A stretch of 45,000 nucleotides of DNA, taken from NCBI RefSeq assembly GCF_964340395.1, contig NC_135565.1:4711642-4756641 (forward strand), given 5' to 3'. The DNA comes from Glandiceps talaboti. Lineage: Eukaryota; Hemichordata; Enteropneusta; Spengelidae. The notes under the pieces are model-generated. The model was not told where the DNA came from. It did not search any database and saw nothing but the letters and a program-made list of their open reading frames with translations. Shown here one piece after another: positions 13,096 through 23,418 of this stretch. Numbering within the stretch: position 1 is the stretch's first letter; each line of letters begins with the position of its first letter. Position numbers and translations under genes: made by a program.

Positions 13096-13199
13096 CAATC
13101 ACGCGTCGGAATGGAAGAGAAAATTGGAGAATTACCAGCACGTGATGGAACACCGTCACCTCAATTTCCACGCACCGGTCGATTTGCTCCCCCTAAGCG
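13096..13199 (+). CDS. candidate internal exon of an unidentified host gene
   Basis: A 104-bp segment lies between a strong acceptor (TTATTTTTCAG ending at 13095) and a perfect metazoan donor (GTAAGT, 13200-13205). It is clearly more GC-rich than the surrounding DNA. Two of three plus frames are open throughout. In the first (starting CAA at 13096) the 34 residues include GMEEKIGEL, then RDGTPSPQFPR and FAPPKR, a charged, proline-rich and probably disordered stretch. Two bases are left over at the 3' end for the next exon. I do not recognise the protein, and no partner exon was identified in the window, so neighbouring exons may lie outside it. An overlapping minus-strand frame (13098-12889) is also open but has no acceptor. 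Without transcript data this remains a prediction. Confidence 0.4.
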
Positions 13200-13205
13200 G
13201 TAAGT

Positions 13206-14423
13206 AGAGTGTATTGGCATTTAATATTGCAATTTAATCGGCGCGGATATAGTTTTTCATCGGCGCAAAAATGTAGATGTCGGAGGTACCACGACTCTGG
13301 TAAACATTAACGTTCCTCGAAAGAGCTCTCAAGCGTGCAAGATAACTTCCAATGCATACCCGGTTCGGAAAATGTCACTTTGCGTTAGCGATTTTATTTT
13401 TCTTTGAGCGTATGCATTACCCACGCTACTCAGTCACCATGACTTGGACGAATGTGATTCCCAAATTGTCCAACAAATTGACGTCATCAATTTGTGTTCG
13501 TACTTTATTGCTCTTCACAGCGTCTATTAACTCGATTTGGCCGCAACCTTTATGAGTTTCCGTGGAGTTGGAATTCAATTCCTGTTCTCTCAATTGTGCG
13601 ATTTCAATAGACAAATTTGATTTTATCATTTTTTCCCCAACGTCGCTGTAAGCTATTCATACCAGTCCATAGTAATCAAGACACGCAGTAAATACACGCA
13701 GAAAAAAACCGGCAGCATTGATGCAAGGCAATGGAGCGGATTATCTCAACAATCAAAATGTATTTTCAGTCGGATTTTATCCCCTGTCCTCTGCATTTGA
13801 ATAATGAAAACTACCACAGGGGTTAAGAACTATATCCTGCCGTACGCATCATCATATAATTGAGAATAAAATAGATTAGGTGTGTGTAATTTCGAAGAAA
13901 AATTGGTATTAAACAGTCGACAATGATATTTTAGAATAACTTACCACTGGCTTGAAAACATGACGCAATTAATTGTTTTAAATTACCAGATACAATCGAG
14001 AATATGTGGATTGGAAAAAATAATATGGTTGTTAAAAATCAGGCGACTAATAAAATTGGGATTGTCACGGTCGATATATACACGTAAATGTTTGTGTATA
14101 TATTGCGTAACAAGATTGTCTTCAAAAGTTGGCGAGGAATATTTACTTTCTCGGCGACATTTTGAGAGCAAATCAGATTTGTTTTCAGTAGCATGCTCTT
14201 TTCACCATTTCTTATGTATATATAGTTTTAGATTATACATAGTTTCTCTCTGTTTAACTGAGACACTATGTATAATCAGTGCTGAAAAGACTATGCTAAT
14301 GATTTGAATTAGTATGATCATGGACATTCGTCTTGGCACCAGACAAACATCAAATGTAATAAAAGACAAGACACGCGTGCAGACAAAAACACCAATGTAG
14401 AACTGAAGGTATACATCCAATTA
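13206..14423. other. non-coding; open frames of uncertain meaning
   Basis: CpG-rich until about 13.64 kb. The minus-strand frame 13629-13426 (67 residues, hydrophilic, rich in E/N/Q/D) looks more protein-like than most, but has no recognisable motif or clean splice pair. The plus frame 13960-14307 (115 residues) is hydrophobic, featureless and at chance level. Confidence 0.4.
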
Positions 14424-14454
14424 ATATATATATATATTATGTATGTGAGTGTGA

Positions 14455-14496
<42 letters not shown>

Positions 14497-14497
14497 A
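14424..14497. repeat. short (TA)n and (TG)n microsatellites
   Basis: A TA run is followed by GTGA and TG repeats. Confidence 0.9.
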
Positions 14498-14620
14498 CTT
14501 AATTCGACTTTAACTTGTTTTCAACTAGTCAGTGTATGTGTCTAATATACTATGCCATACAGTGTGATTGTAAATGAAACCATGTGACTTGTGCAGTCCT
14601 TTCACCACAGTATGTGTTAT
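14498..14620. other. non-coding spacer
   Basis: Nothing recognised. Confidence 0.5.
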
Positions 14621-15085
14621 GACGTGATTTCGATATAATATGAACGTTGTGATAAAGTATAGTACCGTGTGATGCGATGTAAACGGTCAGCCAGATATCA
14701 CAGACTTGTTTTTATTTGGTATGGTATGACGTGACGTGACGTGACGTGGCGTGACGTGACGTGACGTGACGTGACGTGGCGTGCTTTGATATCTGATCAT
14801 GAAGTGACGTGATGAGATGGGATGATGATATATGATGTGATTTGATGTGCTGTGATGTGATGTCATGTGAAGTGATGTGATGTGGTATGTTATTTCATTG
14901 ATAGATGATAAATATGATATGGTATGAGTTATAATTGCAAAATATGATATGAGATATGATGATATAATGATATAATGATATGATATATTGTATATGGTAA
15001 TGATACAATATTATGCGATACAATACGATACGACACAATTTGAATATGTGATACGATTTGCTATGATACGAGATGATCCGATGGG
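14621..15085. repeat. degenerate pentanucleotide array, TGACG/TGATG/TGATA type
   Basis: A pure TGACG-type block (14727-14783) with occasional TGGCG is followed by GATGT, GATAT and GATAC variants. The 5-bp rhythm persists in decaying form to about 15085. Confidence 0.85.
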
Positions 15086-16018
15086 CAACAAACCTTTGTT
15101 TCATTGTGTTTTCAGAAAGCAAACGATGTAGACAACGCTACTACCCACGCTAGTATTATAAAGTTATAAGTTAAGACAAATAAAATAACACCACCATCCT
15201 ATATTAACTGAACAACGTGACAGTGAGGAGAGTATTGATAAATATGAGACTAACCAATGAAATGTTAAGTTTATATCTCTGCTCTAACAAATACTATCTC
15301 TAGCACGTTAAAAATGTTGATGACATGGGGGGAATATTCAAAATCACACGGTGAAAAGTCATTTAAAACTTGTATTACTTAACGCAAATTCAAATGATAA
15401 CAACATGTTGAACGCCACAGTATAGCGTAACTATAGGGCAGGACAATATTTTATACTCTCTCAGATGTTACTATGACGATGTGCTAGGACAAGCTGTGCT
15501 TCTTCACTGTGTACATTGATGACAATGATAGATAATCGACTAACCATACATTGAAAAGGAAACCATATTTTCACACATGTCTTATTACTATTGGTAGTCA
15601 CAGCAGGGCCCCAAGGTGAAAGTGCGTTGGCTTATGCGAGTTTCAACGTAGTTTACTAGTACACAGTGTCGTAATAATCTTGTTTTTATGACGACGCACG
15701 TGACAGCGGGGCAGTTTTTTAGTCACTGTTTCTTACTCTGATGCCCAATATTCAACGAACTACACATTAAAGAGAAAACCGTATTTACCATTAATTAAAA
15801 ATCCGAATTTTCATGAGTGACGATTTACGTATTTAACATTGAAACTATATAGTTTGATGTCTACAAACATTTGAATGTAGTTACGGCCATATCACTACAC
15901 TTATGACGTCAGACGTACAGTGCTATGAAACAATAAGTTTCATTAAGGAATACATTGATATGACACCATGGGGAGCATAATGTACCATGTGTATGTATAA
16001 TTATATAAATTATGGTAT
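15086..16018. other. non-coding AT-rich DNA
   Basis: No supported gene or repeat. Confidence 0.6.
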
Positions 16019-16300
16019 GTAATGCTATATGATATGATTTTATATGATATGATGTGATGTGATGTGATGTGATGTGATGTGATGTGATGCGATGTGATTT
16101 GATGTGATACGATACTATACGATACGATACGATACGATACGATGTGATATGATATGATATGATAAGATGTGATATATGATATGATATGATATGATATGAT
16201 ATGATATGATATGATATGATATGATATGATATGATATGATATGATATGATATATGACGTGATATATGATATGTTATATGATATCATATAGGATTATGATA
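16019..16300. repeat. pentanucleotide array, (TGATG)n-(CGATA)n-(TGATA)n
   Basis: Blocks of GTGAT, then ACGAT, then ATGAT pentamers show three homogenised sub-variants in order. This is the same motif family as at 14.6-15.1 kb. The minus-strand frame of Ser-Tyr-His-Ile repeats is an artefact. Confidence 0.95.
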
Positions 16301-17458
16301 TCATATAGATTATAAAACTGATATGGTGTACTGCTGTGTGATACGATATATCATAATGCATGATAAGACTGAGTTCGAAGCAACGTCGTATAAAGCTATG
16401 AAATATGACCACCATGATACAATATTAGAATATAAAAAACAAACGTAGATGATACCATATATTAGAATGCAATTACACAATGGATTACATACCAGACTTT
16501 ATGATTAGTGAGTAAGATTACATGATGCGACGATCAAAATTTATTTCGATACCCATCGACCTGTGATATGTTCACAACGTATTCATATTTTTTCAATGCA
16601 TTTTGTTTCGCTTAATACTCTCTTTATATGGCTTCAATGGGACTAAACTGTAGATAACTATTGTAGGTTTATGTCTTCAAGAATTAGAAGAGAAAAAACA
16701 CCATATGGTCACAATAATATTATTCATCCAACAAAGCGAAATTTTATGGTGTATTAATATTATATTTTACTTGTAAAAAGCGTTATTAGGCACAAGTTTC
16801 TGACTGCAAAAGGCCGTTAATGAACTTTGAACTTATCATATGTTGATGGTATAGTTGTTCTTGTAGTGCGCTGCTTAGGTAAATTTATGTAATGAATACT
16901 CGTGAAAATAGGCAACAGATCAGATCTCGATTACAACAATACTAAATTAGTGTAACCAAGGTGTTTCAAAACTATACAACAAAGAAATCCCTGAATAACG
17001 TTGTAATATCCCTATACAGTAGTTATGCACTGTCTGGGCATGATGGAGACAACATTTGAAACATGAACCTGTGAATCGATATAATAACACTGTTAACATG
17101 GGTGGTTATACACGTGCACGCTATATGTAGTTAGAAGTCACGTACATGGGTAACGTGAACCATGTGGTTGATATTAACCATTGAGTGTTGTAACGGAAAT
17201 CATGCAGAATCTTTGCATCGTCTGACTCAACGAAATATTTACTAAAATTGCCACATTCTACCGATATGCTTGACTAAATGTTTACTAAAAAAGCATTGCA
17301 ACATTTCCATGTCTTCCTAGAGCAAACCTTACAAAATATACTTAAAATGATTTTGCTGCACATACAGAACAAATGAATAATTATCTGGTTTTTTATCCGT
17401 TCAATCACAACTTAGGGTAAATATATACTTTTATTAGCTCCCTACCTATACACGTGTA
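16301..17458. other. non-coding AT-rich DNA
   Basis: Nothing recognised. Confidence 0.6.
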
Positions 17459-17760
<302 letters not shown>

Positions 17761-18560
17761 CGTTTTGAGATGATAGGCTTCGTCCGAACATCTACTGTGA
17801 TTTGCTTTCCTGCCCAACACTTCAGATATCCCCCTCAGAGTATTTCGATTTATAATGTGTTCATATATCACAATATTGAAATTTGAAAAGACACTTGACA
17901 ATAGTAGGTTCACTGTTCTGTATATGTGTTATGATCTCCTCTCTTCATTCTTGACATGTTTAACGACTACAAGTCCTTCTACGTGACAATTATGCAAACA
18001 GCATCAATGCATACGTCACCTACTGTTAGTTCAAATATATTTGTGTTGTTACCAAGGAAACTGTGATCTAATTCACTCAGCACAAAAGGCTTTTCATAAT
18101 TATAGAAGGTATGTTAGGGGATATTAATCTGCTGAGTGTGATGTTATTGAGTTAAAAGGGAAACAATGTATTTTTTTGAAAATATCACCTGTGATTGATC
18201 GTATATGGTATGATGAAAGCTAGTCTAATTAAATTTCTTGAATTATTCTAATAAAACACAATGATAAGTATATTGCAATGTAATGAAGATGATATTTAGG
18301 TTAACAGTTAACATGAGTTTTCCCCTAAAGTAATTAGTTTTCTAATTAAAAGAAAAACAATTTATACAATTAAACATCTATTTACTAGATCTCATTATTT
18401 TTATTACATTGTAGTTACAGTGGATTCAAATATTAAAGTACCTGTAGTTCTTTGAGGTTATATTACAAATTCCGCGATAGCGTGAGACGCACATGGACAC
18501 ATATACAGATAAGAAAACACGGACATGAACACATACACGTACACATACATACAGTCAGTA
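17761..18560. other. non-coding AT-rich DNA
   Basis: Nothing recognised. Confidence 0.6.
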
Positions 18561-18611
<51 letters not shown>

Positions 18612-18928
18612 GACAGACATACATACATACATACATGCATACATACATACATACATACATACATACATACATACACATACATACATACATACATACATAC
18701 ATACATACATACATACATACATACATACATACATACATGCATGCATACATGCATACATGCATACATACATACATACATACATACATACATACATACACAC
18801 ACATACACGCACACACACATACATACATACATACATACACATACATAGTACATACATACATACATACATACATACATACATACATACATACATACATACA
18901 TACATACATACATACATACATACATAAT
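18561..18928. repeat. (GACA)n-(CATA)n compound microsatellite with CATG cores
   Basis: A GACA block (18561-18612) leads into about 310 bp of CATA repeats, with GCAT variants near 18737-18762 and CACA variants near 18796-18820. The long His/Thr/Tyr and Cys/Val/Met frames on both strands are repeat artefacts. Confidence 0.97.
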
Positions 18929-19796
18929 ATGTACATCAGATTTCAAAACTATCTATTTACAAGAACACTCCTCTATTATTTTGACTTGTTTAATATCACT
19001 ATTGAAAATATTAACCAAGTGGTTTTCTATCCATCGATGTATCATTGATAAAAACATATTAAGATTAATCGACAGATAATACAAGGTAGGTAAAACTTAT
19101 TGAACAACAGTATAATATAAGGATTTGCTTTAGTTCTATTTTATAGGAAAACCGACGCAAGTTTCAATCGGGAAAGGTAACATCCGTGATTTATTTTATA
19201 TTACTTGAACTAAATATGCAACCACAGTATAGGTACCCACACAGGTTGCCACTGTGACATACACAGTTGGCCTTTGAAGTTATTCAAAAAAAACCGCAGT
19301 GAAATGAAAGTAATAAAACTGAGCTATATGAGGCTTCATGTGTGGGAGTAGAGAATGATGACAAAGACGATTTACTTCCAGACAATAACTGTGTAATTTT
19401 ACAATTTTCTTTTACAGAAATGAATTTGTATGTCTTTATACACGCATAGCCTTTCAGGACTAATAAACCGCGCTACTTTCATCATTTTTTACTCAAAGAA
19501 AATTTGACGGGTATATCAACATCAATGGAAATCTAAAATTATAGCGTCTACAGAATGTTGTCACATGCACACAACGCTTTCAGTTTTAGCGGACTAGTGC
19601 AATTAAAGGTGGGCCTTGAACAATGCAATATTAAGATATTTAAAGAAAATCCGCCGGTTGTGCAAACGATAGCAGTCATATACTCCAGATATGTAGGTAT
19701 AGTGAATGACGCAATCGCTACATTCAGGCATTTTGTTCTGTGTAATGGTGTGACCTCGTTACTTTTATCTACCGTATTTGGAGGCTCTGGAATGAC
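18929..19796. other. non-coding AT-rich DNA
   Basis: A frame from 19555 runs into the following microsatellite. Its first ~80 residues have no recognised domain. No gene is called. Confidence 0.5.
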
Positions 19797-19857
19797 GATG
19801 TCTGTTACTGTCAGTGTGTCCGTCTGTCTGTCTATCCGTCTGCCTGTCTGTATGTCA

Positions 19858-19909
<52 letters not shown>

Positions 19910-20113
19910 TTCTGTCTGCCTACTGGCCCGCCTTTCAGTCTGTCAGTCATTGATTCATTGCTTCATTGATTCACTGGTTCATTCTTTCATTGATTCATTG
20001 ATTCATTGATTCAGTCATTCATTCATACATTCATCCATCCATCCATCCATCCATTCATTCATTCATTCATTCATTCATTCATCCATCCATTCATTCATTC
20101 ATTCATTCATTCT
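19797..20113. repeat. (CTGT)n then (ATTC)n/(ATCC)n microsatellites
   Basis: CTGT repeats (19797-19945) are followed by GATTCATT-type and then ATTC/ATCC repeats to 20113. Confidence 0.95.
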
Positions 20114-21065
20114 CTAAATTTATTTCTATATAGATTAGAAAAAATATATATGTCTATAAAGCTTTTCATTGAACTTTGCTTCGTTATTTAAAAAAAATAC
20201 TTAGACAATATCTTACGAATGCATGCTCCAAATTCCATAAAAAAGTGCATACATTCTTAAACTAACAAAGGGTTTGATAAATGCTTGTTGAAGTATTTTT
20301 TAACTTAGACTCATTTGCATAATCGATCACCATTCGTAATTACGCAATATCATAAGTTCGAAATGTCGTTAAACACTTTACATACATTAGTAGTAACAAA
20401 TGAATCATACGCTTAATTTACAAAGTTTTCCAATTAAGGAATATACCAACTGCTTACAATATGTGTTGGAAGTAATCATTTATTCTAAGGCTAGGCATTC
20501 AGTTAAACGTTGCCATTCCTCTCTTTATTTTACTTCCGTTCGAATGTTTCCCGCTGGTTGCACTTTGTCTCTGAACATCACATTGTAGTACATGATTACA
20601 TCAAAGCAGTTACTAAACTTTGTAGACAAGTCGAGGACAATAAACGGGTCGTTACGTGGAGCAGGAATACCGTAACATGATACGGATATTCAATCCACGT
20701 TAACTATGTAAACGTGGACAAATTCTAAAAGACACTGTACACTAATCTTCTACGCAGACAACTTACTGTCTTCTTTGACAAATACCGGCAAAATAATCTT
20801 CGTTGGTACGTTGTACAATTAATTCCCCTTCCAACGTCAAACCAGACTTTTATTTTTATACATGTGGTGCCAGATTATCGTGTTAACAGATAATAAAGAC
20901 TGAGAACTATCAGTACAGGGCAACATGTCAACAACAGCGTATTATGTTTCAAGGAGGGCATAGCTGTTATCTTGTGATCTCTTTTATGACTGTGATGTGA
21001 TTGTGACTGCACATGCTCATACCAAGACTCATCTCAATATTACCACAGCATTCGGTATATTATAA
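20114..21065. other. non-coding AT-rich DNA
   Basis: Nothing recognised. Confidence 0.6.
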
Positions 21066-21422
21066 TGACAGACAGGGAAGAAAAGTGCATGTAGAAGTCA
21101 AACCCCATCACCTATCAAGTCCCCCAAATTTCTTGTCAGAGTGCTCTAACCAGTTTAAGTGGCCATATGGATGAGGGAATTAGTATTTATTTTGGATTTT
21201 TTATTTATAAAACAATTTCATCAGGGCTTTCTTCTTGTAAGTACAATAACATACATTTTATACTTTTTTTTATTCTTCTGTAATTTATTTAGTTACAAAC
21301 AAGGAATTAAAATATGTTTTTTCACATTTATTTTTCAAGTAGGAAGCCATGATAAATCTGTTTTATAAAAATCCAAAATAAATTCCCAATCCTCATCCAT
21401 ATGGCCACTTTAACACTGCAAC
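21066..21422 (-). mobile_element. tRNA-derived SINE relic, interrupted by a MITE
   Basis: With the MITE (21159-21408) and one TTTAA copy removed, the minus strand reads TGTTAAACTGGTTAGAGCAC, close to the tRNA A box plus D-loop (TRGCNNARYGGTTAGAGCAC). About 40 nt later it has GGGGTTTGACTTC, close to the B box GGGTTCGACTCC. Spacing and order fit an RNA polymerase III promoter. The B box has substitutions and the A box is physically split, so it is dead. It could alternatively be a decayed tRNA pseudogene. Confidence 0.5.
21159..21408. mobile_element. 250-bp MITE with long terminal inverted repeats and TTTAA target duplication
   Basis: The ends are inverted copies. The first 18 bp, GTGGCCATATGGATGAGG, are identical at both ends. 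Similarity continues for about 60 bp with small indels (TTTATTTTGGATTTTT-type sequence). Direct TTTAA copies flank it at 21154-21158 and 21409-21413. There is no coding capacity. The TTAA-containing target would suit piggyBac-type mobilisation, but that assignment is inference. Confidence 0.85.
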
Positions 21423-21633
21423 TGGTAGATTCCTTGTATCCCTTTCTATTCCTCAGGACGTGTGAAGAAAAATCACGTGCCTTTAGTCTTTCAACCTAAG
21501 GCTAAGAATACCATGGAAAGCATTCGCAAGGTTCCTACATAAGGGTCGCCAACTTAGGAGATATTTTATTAAAACAAACTGGATCACAATTTGCATGATG
21601 CAAAAGACTTACGTTTTCTAAGCAAATAACTAA
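21423..21633. other. non-coding spacer
   Basis: Nothing recognised. Confidence 0.5.
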
Positions 21634-21717
21634 TAACTAAGTAATGAAACATAATACTTATGATAATTACACTATATAATAACTAAGTAATGAAACAAAA
21701 TACTTATGATAATTACA

Positions 21718-21725
<8 letters not shown>
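21634..21725. repeat. tandem duplication, 46-bp unit
   Basis: Two nearly identical units begin with TAACTAAGTAATGAAAC at 21634 and 21680 and abut the (TA)n array. Confidence 0.9.

Positions 21726-21800
<75 letters not shown>
21719..21800. repeat. (TA)n array, left flank of hairpin element copy 1
   Basis: Pure TA dinucleotide repeat ending directly at the conserved element sequence AACTCGGTGAG. Confidence 0.95.
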
Positions 21801-21801
<1 letters not shown>

Positions 21802-21967
21802 CTCGGTGAGTATCAATCTGCTAAGACAGTGCTCTATACCGCAGTGGCAGAGCGTAATAGTTTTGGTAGTATTGGAACTCTTTCTTGATCATCAGAGTTG
21901 TCTGATGATCGCAATATGCGTGAAACTCCGAGTTACACCCAAGAAAGAGTTCCAGTACTACCAAAAC

Positions 21968-21969
<2 letters not shown>
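21801..21969 (+). mobile_element. (TA)n-embedded hairpin element, copy 1 (most complete)
   Basis: The element begins AACTCGGTGAGTATCAATC, continues through CTCTATACCGCAGTGGCAG, and ends in a hairpin with 30-bp arms (21858-21887 and 21940-21969, 29 of 30 paired) around a 52-nt loop. TA arrays touch both ends. A truncated second copy lies at 23.06 kb and a third in the opposite orientation at 26.23 kb, so this is a dispersed repeat. It has no protein-coding capacity. The loop carries the hammerhead-like core listed separately. The parent family is unknown; a Penelope-like or retrozyme origin is inferred from that core. Confidence 0.7.
21858..21969 (+). ncRNA. candidate hammerhead-type self-cleaving ribozyme
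   Basis: Within the hairpin loop the order of elements is that of a type I hammerhead. The core is CTGATGA (21902-21908). Stem II is CGCA/TGCG with an ATA loop (21910-21920). GAAA follows at 21922-21925. Stem III is 3 bp (ACT/AGT) with loop CCG (21925-21933). The site is GTT, with predicted cleavage after 21934. Stem I starts with TGT/ACA and, after an asymmetric internal loop, continues in the 30-bp arms. Weak points are a U-U apposition where stem II meets the core (normally G-C) and a GTT rather than GTC site. The opposite-orientation copy at 26.2 kb keeps the same core and stem III but changes the stem III loop to GCG. Seen: motif order. Known: such ribozymes occur in Penelope-like elements. 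Inferred: activity. Confidence 0.5.

Positions 21970-22046
<77 letters not shown>
21967..22046. repeat. (TA)n array, right flank of hairpin element copy 1
   Basis: TA dinucleotides begin at the terminal CTA of the element hairpin, so the array is seeded from the element end. Two CATACA variants close it. Confidence 0.95.
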
Positions 22047-22049
<3 letters not shown>

Positions 22050-22965
22050 CATATCAAATTTCAGTAATCAAAACGCCATTGTTCTCCTTTTACTCTTTTT
22101 TAAAGTAACATTGATTCTGGTTTCAATTAGGGATCTCAATAATTACTATTTTATTTCAATAAATGATATGTGCTATACAAGACTATATAAGTAATTAGCT
22201 ATATAGGACTATAACAGTACTGGTCATGAGTTACTATTATAGTTTGAATCATACTGGGATAATGTGTGGTAAATACCCCTGCTCAGAAGCTACACATAAT
22301 AATTAAGTTTACGTATTTTAATTAAAATGTTAGGTTTCCATGGAAACAGTATCTAACTCTAAAGTGTTCTTTGTTATTGTACTTTCGGTTGATAAATCAA
22401 ACTATTACGTACAGGCGTGCTGACATTCGAGATCATGTTGACAAAGCAAAATTGCATAAAAAGAAAGAGAGGCGACAAAAAAGGGGGGAAGACGTGGAAA
22501 CCATTTACGTCATACAGTCGATGGTGACAACTGTTAAGAACCTCTTATAGCTACTAGTAGTGATTGATGCTGAAGTTAAATATGTAGCTGAGCATGCCAA
22601 ACTAGAATACTCCAAGCAAAACCACTAAGTACAGAACTGTGTTACTTCCAGATAAACGAGGGTCAAATTAGAGCAACCATTTGTTCAAATTCCGTAGACT
22701 TGCAGACTTTTATAGTTATGCTGGTAAATGTACTCTGGGAGCTATTATTTGTTTGACTTGCTAATACATTATGTAATGGATAGTACATTTAATGGAGTAA
22801 CATAAATAATATGTGACTTTCCTACATTATTCATGAAACACGTTTCAATATTTTATACCGTGATAGCGACCCTTGTAGTAGATGTAAGGCCTTTCCCCCG
22901 AACCTGTGTCTATCATTCATTATTGCCACAACAACAACTGTGAACCAATTCCATTTTATTGTATG

Positions 22966-22967
<2 letters not shown>
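22047..22967. other. non-coding AT-rich DNA
   Basis: Nothing recognised. Confidence 0.6.

Positions 22968-23063
<96 letters not shown>
22968..23063. repeat. (TA)n array, left flank of element copy 2
   Basis: Pure TA repeat ending at the same AACTCGGTGAG boundary as copy 1. Confidence 0.95.
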
Positions 23064-23064
<1 letters not shown>

Positions 23065-23136
23065 CTCGGTGAGTATCAATCTGCTAAGACAGTGCTCTAT
23101 ACCGCAGTGGCAGAGCGTAATAGTTTTTCAAAACTA
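23064..23136 (+). mobile_element. (TA)n-embedded element, copy 2, hairpin missing
   Basis: The sequence matches copy 1 from AACTCGGTGAG through CAGAGCGTAATAGTTTT and then jumps straight to CAAAACTATATA, the end of copy 1. The loop and nearly all of both hairpin arms are absent, leaving only a short TAGTTTT/AAAACTA palindrome. It is either a collapse of the hairpin by slippage or a copy that never had it. Confidence 0.85.
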
Positions 23137-23142
23137 TATATA

Positions 23143-23225
<83 letters not shown>
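23137..23225. repeat. (TA)n array, right flank of element copy 2
   Basis: TA repeat starting from the element's terminal CTA. Confidence 0.95.
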
Positions 23226-23227
<2 letters not shown>

Positions 23228-23294
23228 CATACACCCATAAATTCAGCGTTGGAAAATTGTCTATGCTGGAGTAAACAGTGTTAGTGGTATAAAT

Positions 23295-23418
23295 AACACA
23301 ATATCAATCAACACACTAAAGAGTCATTACACAGTGTTTCAGGCTGTTGCGATCACCATCGTTAGATGGCGTGAAAAACTGTTTAATGACTCCTTAGTAT
23401 CTTGCTTGATATTGTAGT
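23295..23418 (-). mobile_element. hairpin element with degenerate hammerhead-like core
   Basis: Two 46-bp arms (23295-23340 and 23373-23418) pair at 38 of 46 positions around a 32-nt loop that contains its own small hairpin (CCATC/GATGG). Read on the minus strand the order is CTAACGA, a stem-loop opening GG and closing CC, GAAA, ACA/TGT with loop CTG, and GTA. This is the hammerhead architecture seen at 21.9 kb, but with one change from CTGACGA in the core. It is unrelated in sequence to the 21.8-kb family outside that architecture. A short TA run follows its right end. It may be a decayed Penelope-like or retrozyme relic, or a simple foldback MITE. Confidence 0.5.

Noticed and set aside
13426-13629. 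Minus-strand 67-residue hydrophilic frame as an exon
   Set aside because: Composition is protein-like, but no matching donor and acceptor in phase were found. Left as an open possibility rather than a feature.
18452-19048. 198-residue His/Thr/Tyr-rich frame
   Set aside because: It is a GACA/CATA repeat translation. The opposite strand is equally open.
21097-21422. Functional tRNA gene
   Set aside because: The A box is interrupted by a 250-bp insertion, the B box is degenerate, and no proper acceptor stem or anticodon arm is visible.
21801-23418. A Penelope-like retrotransposon body (RT or GIY-YIG protein) next to the ribozyme-like hairpins
   Set aside because: No frame in this stretch or nearby shows RT or GIY-YIG motifs. 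The only RT in the window is the CR1/jockey-like one at 27.7-28.8 kb.
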